Below are positions 53,006-62,536 of a stretch of 64,000 nt of DNA, one piece after another. The notes below the pieces were generated by a model. The model saw only the letters and a program-made list of their open reading frames with translations, did no database searches and had not been told where the DNA came from. The translations under genes and the position numbers were made by a program. The stretch is from Neisseria zoodegmatis (GTDB lineage: Bacteria; Pseudomonadota; Gammaproteobacteria; Burkholderiales; Neisseriaceae). Location of the stretch: positions 682,001-746,000 of the forward strand of contig NZ_LT906434.1 of NCBI RefSeq assembly GCF_900187305.1, given 5' to 3'. Numbering within the stretch: position 1 is the first letter of the stretch; each line of letters begins with the position of its first letter.

Positions 53006-55333
53006 TCAAGCTGCTTTGCGTTTTCCTTTTTTCTTTCTCCTTTTTTTCCTTTGAGCAGTCCATCCGAATGGATAACTAAACTCCCAGCCTGATCCCGAAA
53101 TGCGGGTCAGTTTGCAAGTATCAACGTATCCCACAAACCGCTTGTAGTAGGAAGATGAGAACTTAATCCGGAATTCGAATTTGTGATCGCTTCGCACGGA
53201 ACTTACACCCGGTTGGGCAGGAGAGAATCCTCCCAGAGTTCCCTCGAAGGAGTAGCTGTGGTTTCTATTAACATACTGACCAGAAATACTCCAAACCGGT
53301 GCTTGCAGACCAGAAGGGGAGGTTTCTACACGGTAGTTCCAAATTCTGTCTACTTTCAGGGTGCCTTTCCATTTGTCGTAGAGGAATTCCCAACGACCCC
53401 TCAACCATTCGGCATTGCTGGCTACATGAGCGGTAAGCTCGCCGAAAAGGTTGTACATAAGCATGTTGTCCATATGATAGACGGAATTTGGGTGGTTTCG
53501 TATCATCATGGTTTTGGCATAGCGAACAATGGCAGCCGGAGTGGCACATTTGCCACTTATCACAGCATCCAATAAATACCTGGCGAAGTCATTATTGGGA
53601 TGAGTCCACGAATCGCGCGAACTGGCAAACACAGAAATGGCTTTACGCCTGCGGATAAATGTTTCCGTAATGGTTTCGAGATGATTGAAGTCCACCGCAC
53701 CGTTCGAGCAGCATACGCTCAGCACGAAAGGAGGAAAACATCCGTTGGAAAGCTGCTCAACATCTTCACAGCGGAGCCCGTTGCTGGATGACCACTCCGT
53801 TACGTCGCCGTGCCCACGATAAAGTGCCATCACAACTCCGTTGTTCATCGTATTGATCACATCTTGCCTAGAAGTGTCTGTGGCATATCGTTTGATAGTA
53901 TTGTAGCGATGATGGATTCGATCGTAGATTTCGTCGCAGTTGTCTCTGTATACAGAATCTTTGTGAGAACACAACATCACCCGATTCTGCCAGCCGCCCC
54001 AATCTCCCCTACGACGATTTGCGTATCCGGTGAGGTGTCTACAGACTTGTTTGAGGACAGCAGGATCGGAAGTAGGAATACGCGAGAGTGCCAATTCAGG
54101 CACAAGATCGTCGGAAACATCAGTGTAATAATGGTCAGAGAGATAACCTCTTTCATAGGTATGCATAGGGATAACATCTGTATCACCTGCCAAGACGACA
54201 AAACGGGGAGGAACCCACCAGTTGTTGGTTGCCCATGTAATAAATGCTTTGATTGATTCTTTCAAATCCGAACCGGAGTGCGGAAACTCTTTCTGAATGT
54301 CTTCAGTCAGCGCAACTTTGGCGTAAAACGGCCATCCTGTTTTTGCTCTCCGCAATGGTTCGACCGCATTTTCAAGAGCCCGGGTTGTAATAATCACATA
54401 CTCAGCGATGAGCCCGGCTATCTTCAGTTTGGGGCGAGGAAAAGCTGTCGGCCTTCTTGCGGTTAGACTGCGTTCTACTGGAGCCGACGTAATCAAAACT
54501 TCGTCTTCCGTTGTTTCCAGGTATGAAGCTTTATCAAGTTCATCTGGCGGCAACTCTGCTTCGGCTTCCAGTTTTTCAATAAATTCTCGATCCAGCCCTT
54601 CAAAATCTTCAATGATTGATGAATAATCGGCTTGGTCGTCCAGCAGATCTAAACCTAAAATGAGATCGGTTTCGGGCATTTGACGCGGTTTGCGGCCAAG
54701 TTTGCGGGCGCTACGCTTTTTGCCAGAAATGCTGTCGGTATCGTGTGGCGTATGGTAAGAAACTTCAAGAACGATTGACTGAACGACTTCCATGCTTTTA
54801 GATACAGGCCGGTATTGCCCCAAGTAAACAAGGATATGAGCGACTTTTACACCGGCAACAGTCTTTAAGCCCAAAAAGTCGAAATCGCGTCCGGGATAGG
54901 GTTCGTCCGAGCCATATATAGACGGATCGGGCTTATACACCTCCTTGAACTCTGATTCAATAAACTGTTTGGGAGCGGGGGCGATTTCAAGCTCGCGATC
55001 GATGGCGGTTGTGGACTTTTCAACAACGCGGACTTGCACATCCTCGGCATCCATAGGTAAAGCTACAAAGATACCGTCTTTGGGTACGGAGGGGGCTCCC
55101 TCTACGTCTATGAATGTAGTTTCGGGTATCTCCAAGCGCTTAAAGTCTGCGACCGTACCTTCCCATGCACCTGAAATGGTATATCGAACCGTTACAGCCT
55201 TATGTTGCTCTACATCATGCAGACTGCGTGCTCTAGGAGCGGCAGAGGATGTGACTGCTTTGTTAACTTCGATTTTAGGCGGTTCATTGACTTCAGAGGT
55301 ACTTTGAAAGCTAAGCCATTTTTTCTCGCTCAT
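53006..55333 (-). CDS. Gingipain-like C25 caspase-fold protease without signal peptide
   Basis: A 775-residue protein starting at ATG 55333 (MSEKKWLSFQ) after AAAAGGAGAG. Residues about 45-195 resemble the gingipain propeptide (GAPSVPKDGIFVALPMDA; YPGRDFDFLGLKTVAGVKVA; PVSKSMEVVQSIVLEVSY). Residues about 375-635 form the C25 domain: RFVVLAGDTDVIP, the catalytic His508 in YRGHGD, Cys542 in LSVCCSNG, then SVFASSRDSWTHP and MYNLFGE. A beta-rich domain follows (about 645-757) and a very basic tail (QRKKRRKKKGKRK). There is no Sec signal or membrane helix, and no type IX sorting domain. It is a single-gene unit lacking uptake sequences and probably acquired. A cytosolic or type VI-delivered role is speculation. 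Confidence 0.85.
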   Translation of the reverse strand: MSEKKWLSFQSTSEVNEPPKIEVNKAVTSSAAPRARSLHDVEQHKAVTVRYTISGAWEGTVADFKRLEIPETTFIDVEGAPSVPKDGIFVALPMDAEDVQVRVVEKSTTAIDRELEIAPAPKQFIESEFKEVYKPDPSIYGSDEPYPGRDFDFLGLKTVAGVKVAHILVYLGQYRPVSKSMEVVQSIVLEVSYHTPHDTDSISGKKRSARKLGRKPRQMPETDLILGLDLLDDQADYSSIIEDFEGLDREFIEKLEAEAELPPDELDKASYLETTEDEVLITSAPVERSLTARRPTAFPRPKLKIAGLIAEYVIITTRALENAVEPLRRAKTGWPFYAKVALTEDIQKEFPHSGSDLKESIKAFITWATNNWWVPPRFVVLAGDTDVIPMHTYERGYLSDHYYTDVSDDLVPELALSRIPTSDPAVLKQVCRHLTGYANRRRGDWGGWQNRVMLCSHKDSVYRDNCDEIYDRIHHRYNTIKRYATDTSRQDVINTMNNGVVMALYRGHGDVTEWSSSNGLRCEDVEQLSNGCFPPFVLSVCCSNGAVDFNHLETITETFIRRRKAISVFASSRDSWTHPNNDFARYLLDAVISGKCATPAAIVRYAKTMMIRNHPNSVYHMDNMLMYNLFGELTAHVASNAEWLRGRWEFLYDKWKGTLKVDRIWNYRVETSPSGLQAPVWSISGQYVNRNHSYSFEGTLGGFSPAQPGVSSVRSDHKFEFRIKFSSSYYKRFVGYVDTCKLTRISGSGWEFSYPFGWTAQRKKRRKKKGKRKAA

Positions 55334-56080
55334 GTTTACTCTCCTTTTCATACAGTGGGGTAGATTTAGTTTTGTCGGCAAAGCTCACTTGTTTTAGGAG
55401 GCAGCCTTACTATTTAAAATGAGGCGACTCCGTAAAGCTAAGCATCAAACATCGATACAGTTGTAAGCACTTGCCGCCGAAATGCACAAGGCATTGGCTT
55501 TCCAAACAACAGTTACAACAAAACATACAAACCGGCACCGTGGCCTACAGTTGTTGTGCTTGGTTAAGGTTTAAAACCTTATGGCACAAACGTATGTGTT
55601 ACTGTGGGCAGCATCTTATAAATGATGCATTCATTAAATGTTATTATCATAAATAATACTTTATAAATAATAACTTATGATATAACTTTACGTTGCAATC
55701 TTGATCGGCCTGTGTCAATAAGGATTGATTTTGTTTTTCTCCTTGATCTGAAAATTGAGTACAAAAGTTGATATAAGACAATTTTTATATGAGTCAGGAC
55801 TGGCGGGCGTTCTCAAAAATGGTCATCTATTCAGAACTTTTGAAGAGGTTTTTTGCCTTGAAATAGGAATAGAACTAAATGCTTTCAGGCCGTCTGAAAA
55901 CGTTTTTGATTTTCAGACGGCCTCATTTGCTTCAGCACCCAATCCGCTTTTCCGATGCCGTCTGAAACCCCGTTTGAATCATGTTAAAATCCCGCCCGAT
56001 TGCAAGACTTTCTTATTTTTCAGACGGCCTGCCGCAAGAGGCCATCTGAAACCGCTTAAACATTTGACTGCGTAACCCTC
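55334..56080. other. Long intergenic region between the C25 protease and parE
   Basis: About 750 bases. The half next to the protease is AT-rich (strongest near 55600-55700) and should hold its promoter. The half next to parE holds an inverted uptake-sequence pair (55887-55924) and further single copies. I see no convincing small gene. Confidence 0.5.
55887..55924. repeat. Inverted uptake-sequence pair upstream of parE
   Basis: AGGCCGTCTGAAAACG and the inverse TTTTCAGACGGCCT, between divergent genes. Confidence 0.65.
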
Positions 56081-58063
56081 ATGACCACACCCCAATACAG
56101 CGAATCCAGTATCACCGTCCTCAAAGGCTTGGAGCCGGTAAAAGAGCGACCGGGCATGTACACCCGCACCGACAGCCCCACCCACATCTGCCAAGAGGTG
56201 ATCGACAACGCCGCCGACGAAGCGCTCGGCGGTTTTGCCGACGAAATCAAAGTGGAAATCCATGAAGACGGCTCGCTTTCCGTACGCGACAACGGGCGCG
56301 GCATTCCGGTGGGGCTGCATCCGGTGGAAGGTTTGCCGGTGGTGGAGCTGGTGTTCACTCAGCTTCATGCGGGCGGTAAGTTCAACAAGAAAGACGGCGG
56401 CAGCGCGTATGCCTTTTCAGGCGGCCTGCACGGGGTGGGCGTATCGGTAACCAACGCGCTTTCCAAACGCCTCGAAGTGACCGTGAAGCGCGAAGGCAAA
56501 ATCCACCGCATCGTGTTTGCGGGCGGCGCGGTGGTGGAGCCGTTGGCCGAGGTCGGCAAATGCGCGGTGAAAGACAGCGGCACCGAAGTGCGCGTGTGGC
56601 CGGACGGCAAATATTTTGAAAGCCCGCAATACAGCATCGCCGAGCTTGAGCGCCTGTTGCGCGCCAAAGCCGTGCTGCTGCCGGGCGTTACCGTGTCGCT
56701 CACCCGCCCCGTCAAAGGCCAGCCCGAGCCGCACGTGCAGACATGGCATTACCCCAACGGCCTGAAAAGCTATCTGCTCGACTTAATCAGCGAGGCGCAA
56801 GAAGCCGTGCCGGTGTTCGCTTCGGAAAACTATCTTTCAGACGGCCACGACAGTGATTTCAGCGCAGGCGAAGGCGCGGCGTTTGCGCTCACTTGGCTGG
56901 AAGAAGGCTCGTGCAACAGCGAAAGCTATGTGAACCTGATTCCCACCCCGCTCGGCGGCACGCACGAAGCCGGTTTGAAACAAGCCGTGTTCCAAGCGGT
57001 GAACAACTTCATCAACCACCACAATCTGCTGCCACGCGGCGTGAAAGTGCAGAGCGACGACGTGTTCGGCCGCGTGGCATTCGTGTTGTCCGCCCGCGTG
57101 CTCGACCCGCAATTCCAAGGCCAAACCAAAGACAAGCTCACCAACCGCGACGCGCTCAAACTCGTGGCCGCCGTATCGGGCGACCCGCTGGAATTGTGGC
57201 TCAACCAAAACGTCGAAGCCGGTAAAAAAATCGCCGAACTCGCCATCAAGCAGGCGCAGGCGCGGATGCGTTCGGTGAAGAAAATCGAAAAGAAAAAAGG
57301 CAGCGGTGTGGCCGTGCTGCCCGGCAAGCTCACCGATTGCGAAAGCGAAGACATCCGAGAAAACGAACTCTTCTTAGTGGAGGGCGATTCGGCAGGCGGT
57401 TCGGCCAAACTCGCGCGCGACAAAGCCACCCAAGCCATTTTGCCCTTGCGCGGCAAAGTGTTGAACAGCTTTGAAGTGCATCAAGACCAACTGTTCGGCA
57501 ATGCCGAAATCCACGACATCGCCGTCGCCATCGGCGTTGATCCGCACGGTGCGAATGACAACCCCGATTTAAGCGGCCTGCGTTACGGCAAAATCGCCAT
57601 CCTCTCCGATGCCGACGTGGACGGCTCGCACATCCAAGTGCTGCTGCTTACCCTGTTTTACCGCCACTTCCCCAAACTGGTTTCAGACGGCCATATTTAT
57701 GTCGCCCAACCGCCGCTGTTCCGCGTGGATGTCAACGCCCAAGGCAAAAGCAAGCCCGCGCGCAAATTCTACGCGCTCGATCAGGGCGAGTTGGACGGCA
57801 TTTTGGAGCGCCTGCAAAAAGAAGGCGTGAAAGAAACCGCCTATTCCATCAGCCGCTTCAAAGGCTTGGGCGAGATGAACCCCGACCAGCTCAAAGACAC
57901 CACCATGCACCCCGACACCCGCCGCCTGTTGCAGGTGCAGATTCCCGAAACGGCGCACGAACAAACCCACAGCATCTTTGTCAAATTGATGGGCAAAGGC
58001 GAAGCCGCCAGCCGCCGCGCGTGGATGGAGGCCGAAGGCGATACGGCAGAAGTGGATATTTAA
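56081..58063 (+). CDS. parE: DNA topoisomerase IV subunit B
   Basis: A 660-residue GHKL ATPase plus TOPRIM protein. The ATP site shows EVIDNAADEALGG and RDNGRGIPVG, with GGKFNKKDGGSAYAFSGGLHGVG as the lid region. The TOPRIM acidic motif ELFLVEGDSAGGSAK and the DADVDGSHI motif are intact. The shorter length and the KPARKFYALDQGELDGIL segment distinguish ParE from GyrB (about 800). It decatenates daughter chromosomes with ParC. Two in-frame uptake-sequence variants encode SDGHDSD and SDGHIYV. Confidence 0.95.
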   Translation: MTTPQYSESSITVLKGLEPVKERPGMYTRTDSPTHICQEVIDNAADEALGGFADEIKVEIHEDGSLSVRDNGRGIPVGLHPVEGLPVVELVFTQLHAGGKFNKKDGGSAYAFSGGLHGVGVSVTNALSKRLEVTVKREGKIHRIVFAGGAVVEPLAEVGKCAVKDSGTEVRVWPDGKYFESPQYSIAELERLLRAKAVLLPGVTVSLTRPVKGQPEPHVQTWHYPNGLKSYLLDLISEAQEAVPVFASENYLSDGHDSDFSAGEGAAFALTWLEEGSCNSESYVNLIPTPLGGTHEAGLKQAVFQAVNNFINHHNLLPRGVKVQSDDVFGRVAFVLSARVLDPQFQGQTKDKLTNRDALKLVAAVSGDPLELWLNQNVEAGKKIAELAIKQAQARMRSVKKIEKKKGSGVAVLPGKLTDCESEDIRENELFLVEGDSAGGSAKLARDKATQAILPLRGKVLNSFEVHQDQLFGNAEIHDIAVAIGVDPHGANDNPDLSGLRYGKIAILSDADVDGSHIQVLLLTLFYRHFPKLVSDGHIYVAQPPLFRVDVNAQGKSKPARKFYALDQGELDGILERLQKEGVKETAYSISRFKGLGEMNPDQLKDTTMHPDTRRLLQVQIPETAHEQTHSIFVKLMGKGEAASRRAWMEAEGDTAEVDI

Positions 58064-58104
58064 AGTCTTCGCCTTAATAAATAGAATCAGCTTTGATAAG
58101 TAAG

Positions 58105-58138
58105 CAGGTCGTCTGAAAAAAGGTTTTCAGACGGCCTG
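58105..58138 (+). terminator. Uptake-sequence hairpin terminator after parE
   Basis: CAGGTCGTCTGAAAA (one base off) and TTTTCAGACGGCCTG with a short loop, 42 bases after the parE stop. Confidence 0.8.
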
Positions 58139-58290
58139 AAACCTTTGCGGAATAGTTAAGGCATATCGGTTTGAGTGAGCGCGGCATTCATTGCCTGCCT
58201 AAAGCAGCCGGTTTGCCCAAGCCGCATTTCCGCTTCTCTTATTTGGCCGTCTGAAAGCAAAAGAAATTTGTACAAAAACACAAAACAGGG

Positions 58291-58318
58291 CTTGAATTTA
58301 CCGTTTACAGCCTTATTT
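58291..58318 (+). promoter_or_regulatory. Candidate sigma-32 heat-shock promoter for groESL
   Basis: CTTGAAT and CCTTATTT lie 13 bases apart, close to the sigma-32 consensus CTTGAAA-N13-15-CCCCATNT. The leader to groES would be about 110 bases. Confidence 0.45.
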
Positions 58319-58434
58319 TGCCTTTCGTTCATACTAGAAAATGTTGGGCTTGCCTTTCGTGCACAACATTTCATTTTTTAACAGCCTGAATATTCAGGTA
58401 TTTGTTTGACTATTTATGATATTGGAGCATACAC

Positions 58435-58722
58435 ATGACCATCCGTCCCTTACACGACCGCGTAGTTGTGAAACGCTTGGAAGCTGAAGAAAAAACCGCA
58501 TCCGGCATCGTATTGCCGGGCGCCGCAGCCGAAAAACCCGACATGGGCGAAGTGATTGCCGTAGGTGCGGGCAAAGTTGGTAAAGACGGCCAACGCCGTG
58601 CGCTGGATGTGAAAGTCGGCGACAAAGTGATCTTCGGCAAATACAGCGGCCAAACCGTTAAAGCAGACGGCGAAGAGTTGCTGGTAATGCGCGAAGAAGA
58701 CATCTTCGGTATCGTGGAATAA
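58435..58722 (+). CDS. groES: Co-chaperonin GroES
   Basis: A 95-residue GroES forming the heptameric lid of GroEL. The start [31 protein letters not shown] includes the mobile loop that binds GroEL, and [13 protein letters not shown] is canonical. It is the first gene of the groESL operon; a short uptake-sequence hairpin separates it from groEL and could adjust the ratio of the two. Confidence 0.98.
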   Translation: MTIRPLHDRVVVKRLEAEEKTASGIVLPGAAAEKPDMGEVIAVGAGKVGKDGQRRALDVKVGDKVIFGKYSGQTVKADGEELLVMREEDIFGIVE

Positions 58723-58741
58723 TCGGCAAACAACATTGTTC

Positions 58742-58770
58742 AGGCCGTCTGAAACGGTTTCAGACGGCCT
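58742..58770 (+). terminator. Uptake-sequence hairpin between groES and groEL
   Basis: AGGCCGTCTGAAAC and GTTTCAGACGGCCT with almost no loop; no T run follows, so it is more likely a partial attenuator or mRNA processing/stability element. Confidence 0.6.
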
Positions 58771-58784
58771 CTTGAAAAATTTAA

Positions 58785-60446
<1,662 letters not shown>

Positions 60447-60476
60447 GAGACCGTCTGAAAAAGCCGTACCAAACCA

Positions 60477-60508
60477 AAATCCCGCATGCTTGGCATGCGG
60501 GATTTTTT
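60477..60508 (+). terminator. Intrinsic terminator after groEL
   Basis: AATCCCGCATGC and GCATGCGGGATT form a perfect 12-base stem with loop TTG, followed by TTTT. Confidence 0.92.
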
Positions 60509-60741
60509 GCGTCTTCACGGATTGCTTGTCTGCATGAGAGGCCGTCTGAAATGAACTTCATTTAATCTAAAAGAGTTGTCATGTTGTATTTCTTTCAATG
60601 GCGTTGGAAAAAAGAAATACTGGAATGGTGTATCGAAGCTTCAAAGTGGATTTGATGTTTTGTTTATTTAAATCATATAGTTGAAATAAAGATTAGATTG
60701 CTGTTTTCAGTTAAAAATTAGAGCGTTTGAATGAGACTGAT

Positions 60742-60771
60742 TTGTGAAAATATGATAAAGCAATGTAGAAT
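60742..60771 (+). promoter_or_regulatory. Candidate sigma-70 promoter for the PAAR operon
   Basis: TTGTGA (60742-60747) and TAGAAT (60766-60771) are 18 bases apart, about 37 bases before the PAAR start codon. Confidence 0.45.
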
Positions 60772-60807
60772 GCTGGCATTCTATTCTCAGTATTAAGGAA
60801 CGGTTCT

Positions 60808-61071
60808 ATGAAAGGAATTATCCGCTTGGGCGATGCGACCACCCACGGTGGAAATGTCATTCAGGCCTCATCGCAAATGGTTATTGATGGCAAGCCGGCG
60901 GCTTTGGTGGGTGATATGGTCAGCTGCCCGGTGCCCGGCCATGGTGTGAATCCCATTATTGAAGGAAGCACTTTTATGTCTTTTCAAGATAAAGCGGTTG
61001 CCGTTGAAGGGTGTAAATGTGCTTGTGGCTGCGCGTTGATCAGCAGCATGCCGTCTGTGGGGAGTGATTGA
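60808..61071 (+). CDS. PAAR-domain type VI secretion spike-tip protein
   Basis: An 87-residue PAAR protein. IIRLGDATTHGGNVIQASSQMVIDGKPAALVGDMVSCPVPGHG holds the proline/glycine motifs and the His/Cys zinc ligands. The C-terminal CKCACGC cluster is typical of the short DUF4150/PAAR subgroup. Such proteins cap VgrG and sharpen the puncturing tip; with no C-terminal extension this one carries no effector itself. AAGGAACGGTTCT precedes the ATG. The next gene starts inside its stop codon, so both are translationally coupled. Confidence 0.9.
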   Translation: MKGIIRLGDATTHGGNVIQASSQMVIDGKPAALVGDMVSCPVPGHGVNPIIEGSTFMSFQDKAVAVEGCKCACGCALISSMPSVGSD

Positions 61072-62246
61072 TGGACTGGCCGATTCCTGATATTCCTGAA
61101 GTGGTAAAGCTGGAAAAATATCGCTTTGATAAGCCCTTATTTTGGTTTGCGGGCTTGTTTATTATATTTTTGCTGAGTGTGCCGGTTATCTTATCTCTTT
61201 GGCAAAACAGACCTTTTTCGCTGCTTTTTTGGGTATTGTTGTTTGGCGTCCCTTTATTGTTGTGGGGGAGCTTACGCTTGATGTTTTTTTCTTGGGAATA
61301 CAGCCGGAAAAGCCAATTTGATGCGTGGGAAGTGGAAAAAAACAGAATCCGCCAGCATTGGCAAAATTGGGCGCAAAAAAATATTGCGGTAGTCGGCTCG
61401 GGTATTTATTTGCCTGAAAGTCTGAATGTGTCGGATGTGCTGGCTCAGCAGGGAGAAATGCGAAAAGGCAGCCCTGCCGTATTTGACCGTGCGGAAAAAG
61501 ATGATTATGAAATTAAGGAAGACATATTCAAAGAGTTTGGCGGATTTGTTGAGAGTATGTTAGCCGCTCTTCCTTATAAAGAGTTGCTTGTTTGCTTAGA
61601 TGTAGCCAATGAATATTCGAAAGAGGAAGATTTTCAAGCGCTTTCTGATTATTTGAATTACTCCGGTATTTCAGAGCAAGTCCAAACTGAAATCAGCTTG
61701 TTGGAGCACGGGATCGAGGCATTAGGTAATTGGATTCAAACTACACCTGAAAAGTTAGTTGTAGTTTTATCTTTGGCATTAAATGAAGATGAAGATAATG
61801 CTGCTCCTGAAAGTGCAGCTTGGTTTGCGTTTGTTCCCAAGCAGTCTGCGGCAAAACAGCAAGCAAATATTCAAGGATATGTGTTTAGGCAGATTGAATT
61901 GAATTATGAAGATAATGAAGCTTTAGGGGAGTTGGTGAGAAAAAAATACGCCCCTTATGCTTTAAAAGACAAAGAGCCGAGTGCGATGTGGCTGGGTAAT
62001 ATTGCGCCGGATAAGATGTCGGTTTTATTAGAGAATCTTTATGCTTCCGGCTTGAAGTTTTGGCGTGGCAAAGACGGCGTAGAGGTTCTTACGACAGATC
62101 GTTATTTCGATGGAGCCGTGAATTCGCATTGGCTGGTGTTGTGGTTTGCGCTCAATAGCGAGATGTCAGGTAAGGATGTTCTGTGGTTGGCGGGCGATCA
62201 GCAGAAGGTGTATTTGGGATTGGTTTCTTTTTCACATACCTCATAA
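61071..62246 (+). CDS. Unknown membrane protein linked to PAAR and TssM
   Basis: A 391-residue protein whose ATG at 61071 overlaps the PAAR stop (TGATG). Two transmembrane helices lie near 25-45 and 51-72 (WFAGLFIIFLLSVPVIL; LFWVLLFGVPLLLWGSLRL). The remaining about 320 residues are soluble, with an alpha/beta look and a run VVVLSLALNEDEDNAAPESAAW. I recognise no enzymatic motif. Proteins of this layout occur in type VI clusters of Acinetobacter-like type next to PAAR and TssM, which would suit an inner-membrane structural or accessory part. An effector role is also possible. Confidence 0.55.
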   Translation: MDWPIPDIPEVVKLEKYRFDKPLFWFAGLFIIFLLSVPVILSLWQNRPFSLLFWVLLFGVPLLLWGSLRLMFFSWEYSRKSQFDAWEVEKNRIRQHWQNWAQKNIAVVGSGIYLPESLNVSDVLAQQGEMRKGSPAVFDRAEKDDYEIKEDIFKEFGGFVESMLAALPYKELLVCLDVANEYSKEEDFQALSDYLNYSGISEQVQTEISLLEHGIEALGNWIQTTPEKLVVVLSLALNEDEDNAAPESAAWFAFVPKQSAAKQQANIQGYVFRQIELNYEDNEALGELVRKKYAPYALKDKEPSAMWLGNIAPDKMSVLLENLYASGLKFWRGKDGVEVLTTDRYFDGAVNSHWLVLWFALNSEMSGKDVLWLAGDQQKVYLGLVSFSHTS

Positions 62247-62536
62247 TTAAGTAAGAAAGAAACGTGAAATTGGGTTGTGGTAAAAAGGTTTCAATAACAT
62301 AGTAACGCCAATATCATAAAATAACCGCTTAACATAAACTGATTGATTTTTTCATGCGTGTTGAATAATCTTACGCCTGCGAGGAAAGTTTTTAATCGTT
62401 TGTCGTATATGTTAACGATTGAATGTGCTTGTCTATTAAAGAAATTTTAATAATGACACCAAAAAAGGAATCGCGAGATTCCTTTTTTATTTCACGTTAG
62501 TTTTACTCTTGTTGGATTTTTTGGAAATTAAAAATC
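62247..62536. other. Intergenic region before tssM
   Basis: About 290 AT-rich bases with a strong terminator near its end and no gene. Confidence 0.5.
62461..62490 (+). terminator. Perfect hairpin terminator upstream of tssM
   Basis: AAAAAAGGAATC and GATTCCTTTTTT form a 12-base perfect stem with loop GCGA. It ends the PAAR transcript, so tssM needs its own promoter or read-through. Confidence 0.88.

Larger units (their letters stand above)
58064..58434. other. Intergenic region between parE and groES
   Basis: About 370 bases holding the parE terminator, one single uptake sequence on the minus side, and a candidate heat-shock promoter. No CIRCE-type inverted repeat (HrcA site) is seen. A minus-strand open frame here is not convincing. 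Confidence 0.5.
60447..60807. other. Intergenic region between groEL and the type VI genes
   Basis: About 360 bases. After the groEL terminator there is one uptake sequence (about 60540-60551), the last complete one I see in the window. The remainder is AT-rich and carries the promoter of the PAAR gene. Confidence 0.5.

Noticed and set aside
55740..55880. Short coding frame between the C25 protease and parE
   Set aside because: The frame is AT-rich, runs into an uptake-sequence hairpin and resembles no protein family.
58156..58374. 72-codon minus-strand open frame upstream of groES
   Set aside because: It lies across the groES promoter region, contains an uptake sequence, and shows no family pattern.
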